This document shows positions 42,243 through 50,694 of a stretch of 64,000 bases of DNA, one piece after another. The DNA lies in assembly GCA_002163975.1 (NCBI GenBank), contig CP019636.1, positions 4,351,001 to 4,415,000 of the forward strand, read 5' to 3'. The DNA comes from Nostocales cyanobacterium HT-58-2. GTDB taxonomy: Bacteria > Cyanobacteriota > Cyanobacteriia > Cyanobacteriales > Nostocaceae. Under the pieces are notes generated by a model, which searched no databases, was not told the origin of the DNA, and saw nothing but the letters and a program-made list of their open reading frames with translations. Position numbers and translations under genes: made by a program. Positions within the stretch are counted from its first letter, which is position 1. Each line of letters opens with the position of its first letter.

Positions 42243-44744
42243 TTAAGGTTCAATTGGCACAAACTCATAGCCTTTTTCAGCGCGAGGATTTGGTTGAACT
42301 TTCACTAAGAAGATAGCATTGTCGCGGCGATCGCCTGATGGTAAAAACTGAATTTTTCCCGTAGCACCATTGACTGAAAAACCTGAATTGCGGAGCACCT
42401 TTTGTAATTCATCACGAGTGTTGCTTTGCTGCAAACCTGCGATGATTGCCTTTGTTGCATCATAAGCCGTTGCTGTTCGCCAATTCACAGGTCCTCTCCA
42501 AAGATTTTGAGCCTTTTGCACAAAGGGATTACCAGGAAATGCTGTAGGATGCCAAGGTGTAGCGAGTACCATGCCGTTGACAGCTTGCCCCGCCTTTAAG
42601 GTGTCGTGTGTGTAAGGCGTAGGACTACCAAATAGAGCCAACCGTCGTTTATTAGCTTGTGCTACCGCTAGACCTTGGTTAATTCTGTCTATTTGGGGAT
42701 AAAGTAGCAAGCCATCTGCGCCACTGCTGATAGCTTGATCAATGACGGCACTGGGGTTGAAAGTGGGGGCAGACATATCACAATCTGTGGGATTGATGTT
42801 GCCACCTGCAGCCTGGATAGCTCTGTCAAACTCAATCTTAAATGATTGAATATCTGTCGCTTTGGGATCAATACAAACAAGAAGATTGGTTTTGCCTGCC
42901 TTCTTAATAGCATAATGAGAGAGACGATCTGCTATCGAGCTAACACTAGGAGCAGTACGGAAGACGTAAGTACCAATACTAGAGAGACTTCGGGCCAAAC
43001 TGGTGGGAGACATCATCACTAACCCTCCCTGTTGATACACGGGAGCTGCGGAGACGGAGGCGTCACTGGCATTATGTCCTACCACAGCCAAAATGCTAGG
43101 GTCTTTGACAAAGTGATTAGCAAGTTGTACGCCTTGGCTTGAGTCATTATCATCATTAGCGATCGCTACTTGCAATAGCTTGCTATTGATACCGCCACTA
43201 TTATTTACTTCATCTTGAGCTTGAGCGACACCGCGCAGTATCTCTTTTGCTACGTTTGGATTGGTACCAATAGGTACACTTACGGCAATCTTAAATTTAT
43301 TAACTTGCTGACGAGCCTTTGCGTTGTTTAAGTAAATCAATGTTTCTGGATCAGTCGGATTCGCTTTTCGGTATAAATTCAACTTATTAATAGCAGTTTG
43401 ACAATCACCTTTTGCAAATGCTTGAACTCCAACTTCTTTCTCTAGGTTCTTCTTATCTTGTTTGAATAAAATTTCTTCACCCAAGCTAATTCTATCACCC
43501 AAGCTATACTGCTCTTTAACACAAGAATTTGCTGTTGTTGGAGGTCGCAAAAAGTATACTACAGCGCCGCCAATAATGATTCCAATTCCGACGAGCAACA
43601 CTGCCGTCAACTGTTGCCAATTGCTATGGCTGCTGGTTGGAGGAATTACATCTTGTTTTGAAGCTAATGTGCTTTTTTTGTCTGCAATTAGACGAGTTTC
43701 AATTGGGGCGATATCTTGAGCTCTTAGTCCTAAAATTTGTTGAAAACGTTGCAAGTCTTCCTGAGTGTCACTACCTAAAGGAAACTCACGTTGAACTGCT
43801 TCCCATAAAGCTTGTTCATATTCTTGCAATCTTTCCTGGTACTCTCGGTAAGGTTGTAAAACCTCATTCTCAATTGCGCTAGCCTCTTCAAATGATAGTT
43901 TCAGATGAGATTTGAGCCGCTCTAATGTTCTGCGCCCTGTAGGAGAAATCTCACCGCGACGAGAAAAACGTTCAACTTCTTTGCGATATCTGAGTTTTGG
44001 GTCACCCACAGGTGCTTTAGCCAGTAGGATTGTGTAGCCTTCTTTTATCGGATAAATTTCGGGCTTCATCGTCGGAGCGACTTCTTGAACTTTCTTTTTG
44101 GCGTACTCATGCAATTCATCGACAGTAATGACACCATTGTCATTCGTATCTGCCGCTCCAGTCTCAATACCCTCAACGAGGAAACGGGTGTAAATTGATA
44201 GATCTGCTCCTCGTTGCTCAAAAGAAAGTTGGGTGGAAGTCGAAGATGTGAGAACAGCGCGCCCCTCTCCACCCAGTTGACTTCTGATATCTACAGAACC
44301 ATTATCTCTAGCTGATAAACCCTCAGCAAATGCACCACTAAAACAACAATCAAGAATCACAACCTCGCGTTTGGAGCGGCTATTGCTCATAACCTCGTGT
44401 ACAAAGCTCGCTGCTACTGCTGTTGCTTTGATCAGCTCTCCTTTTACATCTTTGCGGGTGTTGCGAGTCGCAAAGTAAAGCTTACCGGTCTCATCTTTAA
44501 TTCCATGACCAGAGAAAAATAGTAGAACTAGATCATCTCTTTGACGACCTTTAAATATGGTTTCGATCGCTTCTTCCATTGTCTGTCGTTCAGGGTTAGG
44601 AAGAAGTTTTACCTCATCAAAACCACCAATATCTGGATGTTGCAGCACTTGCTGCACTGCTTCCACATCTTTTGTTGCTGCAGGTAACGGGGTAAGACCA
44701 GGTTTGTACTCACTCACCCCAATTAGCAGGGCAAACTTAGCCAT
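42243..44744 (-). CDS. Membrane orthocaspase with EF-hand and periplasmic ligand-binding domain
   Basis: 833 residues from the ATG at 44744 (AAGGGG 7 bases upstream). Residues about 1-195 are a caspase-like (C14) domain with His80 in FFSGHG and Cys134 in LDCCFSG. Residues 199-210 form a perfect 12-position EF-hand loop (DTNDNGVITVDE), so Ca2+ control is likely. A helical region (about 235-370) and a single membrane helix (about 380-402, LLVGIGIIIGGAVVYFL) lead to a domain of about 350 residues resembling the Leu/Ile/Val-type periplasmic binding protein: VPIGTNPNVAKEILRGVAQA, LAVVGHNASDASVSAAPVYQ, GLVMMSPTS and ATAYDATKAI. The layout suggests a receptor that couples a small ligand to a protease. 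Confidence 0.9.
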   Translation of the reverse strand: MAKFALLIGVSEYKPGLTPLPAATKDVEAVQQVLQHPDIGGFDEVKLLPNPERQTMEEAIETIFKGRQRDDLVLLFFSGHGIKDETGKLYFATRNTRKDVKGELIKATAVAASFVHEVMSNSRSKREVVILDCCFSGAFAEGLSARDNGSVDIRSQLGGEGRAVLTSSTSTQLSFEQRGADLSIYTRFLVEGIETGAADTNDNGVITVDELHEYAKKKVQEVAPTMKPEIYPIKEGYTILLAKAPVGDPKLRYRKEVERFSRRGEISPTGRRTLERLKSHLKLSFEEASAIENEVLQPYREYQERLQEYEQALWEAVQREFPLGSDTQEDLQRFQQILGLRAQDIAPIETRLIADKKSTLASKQDVIPPTSSHSNWQQLTAVLLVGIGIIIGGAVVYFLRPPTTANSCVKEQYSLGDRISLGEEILFKQDKKNLEKEVGVQAFAKGDCQTAINKLNLYRKANPTDPETLIYLNNAKARQQVNKFKIAVSVPIGTNPNVAKEILRGVAQAQDEVNNSGGINSKLLQVAIANDDNDSSQGVQLANHFVKDPSILAVVGHNASDASVSAAPVYQQGGLVMMSPTSLARSLSSIGTYVFRTAPSVSSIADRLSHYAIKKAGKTNLLVCIDPKATDIQSFKIEFDRAIQAAGGNINPTDCDMSAPTFNPSAVIDQAISSGADGLLLYPQIDRINQGLAVAQANKRRLALFGSPTPYTHDTLKAGQAVNGMVLATPWHPTAFPGNPFVQKAQNLWRGPVNWRTATAYDATKAIIAGLQQSNTRDELQKVLRNSGFSVNGATGKIQFLPSGDRRDNAIFLVKVQPNPRAEKGYEFVPIEP

Positions 44745-44937
44745 CTGCAAGCCCCTTGCTTGCTACAAATTGCTTTGCCTTTTGAGCAATGGTAAGTCTG
44801 GTATTGCATTGTCCTGCCATCTTAAGCCTCAAAGCAATGGTGTCATGCAGTTATTATAAAAATAACCGTATTTTCTCGCTTGATGTCAGGACGAAATTAT
44901 AATTTAATCTCAGTAAAGTATTCTCATCTAAATATTT

Positions 44938-45723
44938 CTAACTAGAAGCACTCGTATAAAACCGTAACGCAAACTGCCAAAATCGACCAGAAACAAAAAA
45001 CAGCACCAGCGCTAACACTCCCGCGCCTATAATCCAAGTAATTTGACCCCGACCCAGCATTGCTTCGGCAGGTATAGTGGTTAAAAAAGCAACTGGAACA
45101 ACAAACGTGAAGAAAAAGCGGAATGCCGTGGGATACGCTACCATCGGATATCTTCCAGCTTCTAGCAATCCTCGCAAGACTTCAGTAACGTTGTATATTT
45201 TGACAAACCAAATGCTGGTGGCTCCCAGCATAAACCACAAACTGTAAAGAATGACCAAGCCAAAACACAGGGGAATTGCACTGATGAGGTAGTCGTCTAT
45301 TCCTAGACCAAGTTTTGTACCTGCGTAGCCAATAATTATGCTACCAAAGACGATATCTGGCAGTCCCCAAGGTGATACGGTACGGGTGGAAAGCCAAAAC
45401 TGGCTGCGGATAGGTTTGAGTAGCACAAAATCTAGTGTCCCTTCCTGGACGTGACGGACAATGCTATTTAGGTTTGGGGCAAGAAAAGTTGCAGAAAAGC
45501 CTTGCAGCAGGGTAAAAATCCCCAGGACTACTAAAGCTGCTTCCCATGACCACCCAGCAAAAGTGTAGCCGTTGCCGTAAAACAAGAATAGCCCAAAAAG
45601 ACTGCCTGCAAGATTGCCCAAGCTGCTCAATGCTGCTAAGAGGAAGTTGATACGATACTCCAACTCAGCCTCAATAGCAGCGCTCCAGAATAATCTTAGT
45701 ACTCTTAGGTATCTATTTATCAA
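44938..45723 (-). CDS. ABC-2 type permease (PF06182-like)
   Basis: 261 residues with about six membrane helices. Typical of the DUF990/ABC2_membrane_6 group: LRLFWSAAIEAELEYRINFLL at the N-terminus, LNSIVRHVQEGTLDFVLLKPIRSQFWLS, and VPVAFLTTIPAEAMLGR near the C-terminus. The group forms export complexes with an ATPase and sometimes a second permease; no ATPase gene is adjacent, so partners are elsewhere. The gene is alone on its strand, 193 bases from the orthocaspase. Confidence 0.88.
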   Translation of the reverse strand: MINRYLRVLRLFWSAAIEAELEYRINFLLAALSSLGNLAGSLFGLFLFYGNGYTFAGWSWEAALVVLGIFTLLQGFSATFLAPNLNSIVRHVQEGTLDFVLLKPIRSQFWLSTRTVSPWGLPDIVFGSIIIGYAGTKLGLGIDDYLISAIPLCFGLVILYSLWFMLGATSIWFVKIYNVTEVLRGLLEAGRYPMVAYPTAFRFFFTFVVPVAFLTTIPAEAMLGRGQITWIIGAGVLALVLFFVSGRFWQFALRFYTSASS

Positions 45724-46327
45724 GCTGATTATAAGGTTACAGAGGTCAGGTTACGCAAGTTGTTTCCTACATTGTCTCCCCTTATTATCACATTTGCTGC
45801 AAAAGTTTATTCCAAAAGGGCTAAGGATCTGTCTCCTCCTGGGTATCTTTTTTTTAAGGTATGTATAATTCTATATAATTAGATGTAAAATAAATAACGT
45901 TATTAAAATTATACAGACTTAATATAAGTCATACGATAACCAAAAAAACTCATGCTTTGATGGTTGTCACATTCCAGATTGAGCTAAGACCTGACCGAAG
46001 AAGCAGAGGGGAAGGGGGCAGGGAGCAGGGGAGCAAGCCCTTCCCCTCTGCTGTGGAGCGAAGCGGAACAGGGGGTATCAAGCCCCTTCTTCAGTGGACG
46101 GTTGATCTGGGACGGAGTACAAGCTCCGCCCCAATCTCTCCCCTGCTCGGATGCTCCCTGCTCCCCTGCCTCCTGCATTGACCATATTCATCACTATCAT
46201 AAGAATCTTTACAGGCATTACGGGTTAGACGAGTCGGCATAACAAGGGTGTAACTTATACTACCACCGTATAAATATAACAAGCGAACCCATTGTTTTTG
46301 TCCATTGCTACTTATGGGTGAAAGAAA
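45724..46327. other. Repeat-rich intergenic region
   Basis: About 600 bases with no gene recognised. At 46010-46175 there are simple G-rich and C-rich units (GGGGAGCAGGGAGC-like on one side, GCTCCCTGCTCCCCTG on the other) that would pair across about 100 bases. The 46180-46270 stretch is open on the minus strand but matches nothing I know. Confidence 0.5.
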
Positions 46328-47401
46328 ATGTTATTAAAAACTGTTTCAACAGTTGAAAATCCCTCAGTTGAAAACTTGCTCGACCTTTGGGCACAACGTT
46401 ATACACCTGAATTGTCCTCTCTGTTTTTATTAGAAGATCCTTTGAATTACGATTCTCTGATTGACGCTAATTCAGCAGAGGGACGAGCCTTAACTGTCTC
46501 CAAGTTAACAGATAATTTACTGGACATTAATAGCCAGATGGCTTGGGTACAAACCAAGACTCTTCACAATTACATTCCAAATATTTTAGATTTGAACGAG
46601 GCGAGGCGAATCACACAATTTGCGACACGTGTGTACAAAAGACTACTACAAGTTTACCAGAAGCAATCGAACAGTCTTGCCTTGCCTAAAGTAAGACCAT
46701 CAGAAACAGCTAGTTTTTTTGCGCGTCATTCACTTTTATCATTAGGGAAACCTATTCTCACCCAGTTAGCATACGAGCTTGAGCCAATATTACTGGTATT
46801 TCAAGAACAGCTCTTAGCATCTAAGGACTGGCGTGCCCTTGGCTTTATGACGACTCAATTGAAATTCACCAATAAGTTAATTCTGAGTTATCTGACACCT
46901 GTTGAGAATGTATTGCTTAGTCCCTACTTAAAGTTTGTTGAGGAGCAAGTCTGTGTACCTTGGCAACGAGTTTGCGCCGCTGCTGCTACATATGAGTTAG
47001 GGTCATTAGCATTAACTGTTGTACAGCAAATGATACCAGCTGCTGAGGAAATTGCCCAGACTGTTCACCGCCGACTTGTTCAATTATTCCCCAATTATTA
47101 TAGTCGCAGTGGTTTGTTAACAGATTCAGATGTGGCTCACTCAAGCATTCGTGATATGAATATGTTTCAAGCCTATCTATGGTTGTGTGTTTTAGAGCAA
47201 AGCCTAGCCCCTGTAGAGGAGGAACTCATTAATTTATGCGTGATGGTTTTTGGCTCTATAGGAGTCAAATGGGAATTGGCGGAAAAATCAATTCAATTAT
47301 TGGTGGTAGAAGTTCTTGATCGTTCAATGCCAGAATATAAATCAATTTTGCTGCCTTACATTCAGGGAATCCAGCAGATATTCTTTAAAGCGTGTTATTA
47401 A
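46328..47401 (+). CDS. Hypothetical protein, cyanobacterial, helical
   Basis: 357 residues, with a plausible AAAG-type ribosome site just before the ATG. The sequence is rich in Leu and helical, without signal peptide, membrane helices or repeats: for example ALTVSKLTDNLLDINSQMAW, ARRITQFATRVYKRLLQVYQ and LPYIQGIQQIFFKAC. Spaced Trp and Cys residues are not in any motif I can name. It precedes MarR in opposite orientation. I do not recognise it and assign no function; codon use looks like the neighbours, so it is probably a real gene. Confidence 0.65.
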   Translation: MLLKTVSTVENPSVENLLDLWAQRYTPELSSLFLLEDPLNYDSLIDANSAEGRALTVSKLTDNLLDINSQMAWVQTKTLHNYIPNILDLNEARRITQFATRVYKRLLQVYQKQSNSLALPKVRPSETASFFARHSLLSLGKPILTQLAYELEPILLVFQEQLLASKDWRALGFMTTQLKFTNKLILSYLTPVENVLLSPYLKFVEEQVCVPWQRVCAAAATYELGSLALTVVQQMIPAAEEIAQTVHRRLVQLFPNYYSRSGLLTDSDVAHSSIRDMNMFQAYLWLCVLEQSLAPVEEELINLCVMVFGSIGVKWELAEKSIQLLVVEVLDRSMPEYKSILLPYIQGIQQIFFKACY

Positions 47402-47486
47402 AGATACAGATTATTTAGCATTTCTTTGTTGAAGGTAAGTGTAAAATAAAACACAATGTTAAGCAATATTTAAATAATGGTTTTCA

Positions 47487-47981
47487 TTACAGTGACTCTG
47501 GGTAGTCCGTTTTTCTTTGTTCTACAGTTGGTTCAAAAACTTGTTTTAAAAGAACCAATCCTTCCTCAATTTGTAGAATTTGCTCTTGTGTGAGGTTAGT
47601 GAAAAGGTCAGCAATGCGATCGCGAGTTTGTTGGCGAGCTTGTTCAAGGTGATGCAGTCCTGCTTCAGTTAGCTTGAGGACAACACGCCGCCTTTCTTGC
47701 GGGTGATCGTTGCGATGAACATAGTGACGCTGAACGAGCCGTTCTATAGTTGCTGATGCTGTCGCACGGGTCACTCCTAGGTGTTCGGCAAGATCAGAAA
47801 GTGAAGCACCAGGGTGACGATCCAAAAATGCGAGGGTCCGAAATTGAGGGACAGACAACGTAGTAGAGCCTATCGCACGCATATCTGCTCGAATTGCTCG
47901 CATGATTAATGGGATTGTCTCCATCACCTTAGCCGCACAATCTTTAGAAGTTGTTTTTTGAGAAGTTTGCTCCAAGCCCAT
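47487..47981 (-). CDS. MarR family transcriptional regulator
   Basis: 164 residues. Winged-helix core: VPQFRTLAFLDRHPGASLSD, recognition helix GVTRATASATIERLVQRHYV, wing HRNDHPQERRRVVLKLTEAG, then LTQEQILQIEEGLVLLKQVF as dimerisation helices. It is downstream of the DrrA/DrrB-like ABC exporter genes on the same strand (227 bases beyond the permease), so regulation of that exporter is plausible, though the gap may hold a separate promoter. The natural ligand is unknown. Confidence 0.9.
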   Translation of the reverse strand: MGLEQTSQKTTSKDCAAKVMETIPLIMRAIRADMRAIGSTTLSVPQFRTLAFLDRHPGASLSDLAEHLGVTRATASATIERLVQRHYVHRNDHPQERRRVVLKLTEAGLHHLEQARQQTRDRIADLFTNLTQEQILQIEEGLVLLKQVFEPTVEQRKTDYPESL

Positions 47982-48207
47982 TTGATTATTATTTTTCCTC
48001 AGTCACTGAAGTATAACGATGCAAAGTTGCCATTCTACTCTAGAGATAACAATCTCTTAACGTCTGCTGCTACCTACTTAGATACAATCTGCTATGGCAA
48101 AATCGTAGGTAAAGCATCGTCTCTACCTACGATATATAGATTTGCGTCAACAAAAACGCTAAAACTTGCAGTGACTTAGATTATAGTATGAGTGCCTGTA
48201 AAATAGG

Positions 48208-49062
48208 TTACATAACCACGCGTGGATACAGTCGTCCACTAATGATTGTCATGACCACAATTGCAAGTAGCAGAACCGTAAAGTCTAGAGCAAACCCGTA
48301 TGTGCTTGTGCCATTTGCCAGCATTGTACCTCTTAGGGCATCAACTTGATATGTCAATGGATTGAGATACGAAAGAACCTGCAACCATTTTGGCATCAGT
48401 GAAATAGGGTAAATAGCATTGCTAGCAAAGAAAAATGGCATCGTCATTAACTGACCAATTCCTGTAAAGCGGTCTCTTGTTTTTACCAAACAGGCAATGA
48501 TGAGTGAAAAAGTTGAGAAACAGACTGCTCCCAGAACCACAATCAGCACAACTGCCATAATAGACAGAGGGTTGAAATTTAACTTGACACCGAGCAGCAG
48601 TGATAATCCATAGATAATAACTATCTGAGGTAGACTTCGCACCCCTGAAGATAGGGATTTGCCCAGTACCATCGCTACATGAGGAGTAGGGCTAGCCAGG
48701 AACTTGTGAACGATTCCTAGGTCTTTTTCCCAAATAATTGACATACCACCTGTAAAAATTGCCATGAACAGCACGCTTTGAGCCAGAATGCCAGCAGCCA
48801 TAAAGTCCAGATATGGCAACCCATTGGTGGGAATAGCGCGAATTCGACTGAACACTTGTCCAAAAATGAGAAGCCACAATGCAGGTTGCGCTGTACGCAA
48901 GAGGATATCGCTTGGATCGTGCCATAGCTTACGTACTTCCAACTCGACAATGATGAGTGTCTTTGTGATCAGTTCTGAGATTGCAGCCAACAAGTTTTCT
49001 GGACCAGAGGATTGTCCCTTAGCCCAACCGGCGAGCAGTGCGTCTGACTCTTGATGTCTCAT
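48208..49062 (-). CDS. ABC-2 type exporter permease (DrrB-like)
   Basis: 284 residues, about six membrane helices. The conserved LPYLDFMAAGILAQSVLFMA near the first extracellular loop, GMSIIWEKDLGIVHKFLASPTPH, and LMTMPFFFASNAIYPISLMP are typical of the daunorubicin-resistance permease group. It begins 44 bases inside the end of the ATPase gene, in a different frame, so the two are translationally coupled. Together they form a multidrug or lipid exporter; the substrate is unknown. Confidence 0.9.
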   Translation of the reverse strand: MRHQESDALLAGWAKGQSSGPENLLAAISELITKTLIIVELEVRKLWHDPSDILLRTAQPALWLLIFGQVFSRIRAIPTNGLPYLDFMAAGILAQSVLFMAIFTGGMSIIWEKDLGIVHKFLASPTPHVAMVLGKSLSSGVRSLPQIVIIYGLSLLLGVKLNFNPLSIMAVVLIVVLGAVCFSTFSLIIACLVKTRDRFTGIGQLMTMPFFFASNAIYPISLMPKWLQVLSYLNPLTYQVDALRGTMLANGTSTYGFALDFTVLLLAIVVMTIISGRLYPRVVM

Positions 49063-49843
49063 GGTAGCTGACTCCTGATGCTAATTGGTCACCTGTGTAG
49101 TGGATAAACACGTCATCTAAAGTTACATCGTTCCTACCCAAAGAAGCTTTCAAGTCTGTTGGTGTACCAGTAATAACAACCTTACCTCTATGCATAATTG
49201 CCACTCGGTTACATAAGCTATCTGCTTCTTCTAAAAAATGAGTGGTTAACAGTACGGTCGTGCCATAATTCTCAAGGAGTTGTTGCACAAGCTCCCACAC
49301 CTGACTGCGTGCTATGGGATCTAGCCCTACAGTTGGTTCATCAAGAAACAAAATTTTAGGTTGATGCAGAATTGATTGAGCAATTTCCAGTTTGCGGATC
49401 ATACCGCCAGAGTAGTTTCGCACTAGCCTGTGTGCGACATCCTGCAAACCCATGAATAATAGAGCCTCCCGAATTCGATGTTCCCGTTTGGCTCGGGGAA
49501 TATCGTACAATTTTGCAAAAATCAGTAGGTTTTCGTAACCTGTTAAATTGCCATCCGCAGAAAGAGCTTGGGGAACATAACCAATGACTCGCCTTACTGC
49601 AGGTGCTTGATGTATCACATCAAATCCAGCAATGACCGCCTGTCCTGAACTAGGGGGCAATAGAGTCGTCAACATCTTGATTGCCGTACTCTTACCGGCA
49701 CCGTTTGGTCCTAGCAAGCCAAAAACTTCACCGACTTCTATAGTGAAACTCAAGGCATCTACTGCAATAAATTTGCCAAATTTGCGAGTGAGCGCGTCCG
49801 TTTGCAATGCTGTCTCTCTCGCAGTGATTGTCAGTTGCGCCAC
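49019..49843 (-). CDS. ABC exporter ATP-binding protein (DrrA-like)
   Basis: 274 residues with complete nucleotide-binding motifs: Walker A GLLGPNGAGKSTAIKML, signature YSGGMIRKLEIAQSI, Walker B ILFLDEPTVGLDP, switch His in LLTTHFLEEAD. The C-terminal tail (VTLDDVFIHYTG) matches the DrrA-type group. It is the first gene of the exporter operon, followed by the overlapping permease gene. The preceding about 850 bases upstream (49844-50694) hold no gene but two repeat elements, listed separately. Confidence 0.94.
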   Translation of the reverse strand: MAQLTITARETALQTDALTRKFGKFIAVDALSFTIEVGEVFGLLGPNGAGKSTAIKMLTTLLPPSSGQAVIAGFDVIHQAPAVRRVIGYVPQALSADGNLTGYENLLIFAKLYDIPRAKREHRIREALLFMGLQDVAHRLVRNYSGGMIRKLEIAQSILHQPKILFLDEPTVGLDPIARSQVWELVQQLLENYGTTVLLTTHFLEEADSLCNRVAIMHRGKVVITGTPTDLKASLGRNDVTLDDVFIHYTGDQLASGVSYHETSRVRRTARRLG

Positions 49844-49947
49844 GAATGAGATTTGCCTCCATTGATTAGATTATCTAACAATTAGTTTGGCATATATTTT
49901 ATCACTCAAAGGATAGACCTAGAAAGATAGCCGTCACCCTCAAGGGT

Positions 49948-49997
49948 GGGGCTAGACAGACAAAGCCTGCCAAAGCAGGCTTTGTCTGTCTAGCCCC
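49948..49997. repeat. Perfect 23-bp hairpin (inverted repeat with 4-base loop)
   Basis: Bases 49948-49970 pair perfectly with 49975-49997 around the loop CAAA. The stem begins GGGGCTAGACAGACAAAGCC. It is not trailed by a T run on either strand, so a simple terminator is not supported. A smaller hairpin with the same AAGCCTGC/GCAGGCTT core occurs at 52385-52404. Confidence 0.85.
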
Positions 49998-50096
49998 AGA
50001 CTTTAGCTTGCTGTTCCTAACTCTTTCATGCATCAAAGGTTTTATGTCAATCCACGCAGGCTAAGAGCACTAACTTGAAGCAAATTATCAATCTGA

Positions 50097-50207
50097 TATA
50101 GAAATCCGGTTTGATTTTTCAAAAGATACGTAGGGGAGCCAGTGCGTTGCGGTACTGGCTCCCCTACAATTACTAACTTGGTTCAAAAATCAAATAGTAG
50201 CCCTATA
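50097..50207. mobile_element. 111-bp MITE-like element with terminal inverted repeats
   Basis: The left end TATAGAAATCCGGTTTGATT is an imperfect inverted repeat of the right end (AAATCAAATAGTAGCCCTATA), bounded by TATA on both sides. The interior is a perfect 14-bp stem (GTAGGGGAGCCAGT / ACTGGCTCCCCTAC). Matching ends occur at 21317-21345 and 3094-3114. It has no coding capacity, so it would depend on a transposase elsewhere. The rest of the 50208-50694 gap is AT-rich with nothing I can name. Confidence 0.7.
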
Positions 50208-50694
50208 GAGGAATATTGTTTAATTCTCCAGTTTTTTGACGATTCTTGTTAGTCATATTATCTCTACTCAATGACCTGCACAATATTAGATCAAAAGAAT
50301 TGACAATCAAACCAAAATTTTTTTCATTTAAATTGTTCATGAAATTTTGTAGTCTTTTTGGTGAAAGTAATATTAAATTCCTCGAGTTTCAACTTCACCG
50401 TCATATTTTTTGCTCTGATAACTATACATAGCAAGAGTCAGATTTCATGTTACTACATCCTTTGCTAAGTTATCGCTAAAAATTTGTATAAGAAAAGCAG
50501 GTTGTAGATTGAGTTTATGAGTTTAGGGTTTCAAAGGTTATGCACTCATTCAACCTCAAAGTCAATAGATTTTCCTAACAATACTATTGTTTTCATCGAG
50601 ATTTCTTTAACAAGACAGTATGAAAAAGCTGCCTTCAGTTTGTCCTGATGCTGTCACTATAACTGATGAATTTGTGTAAGAAGGAGTAATTCTG

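Noticed and set aside
45957..46181. 74-codon and 64-codon opposed frames at about 46.0-46.2 kb
   Set aside because: They translate G-rich/C-rich simple repeats that pair with each other; no protein features.
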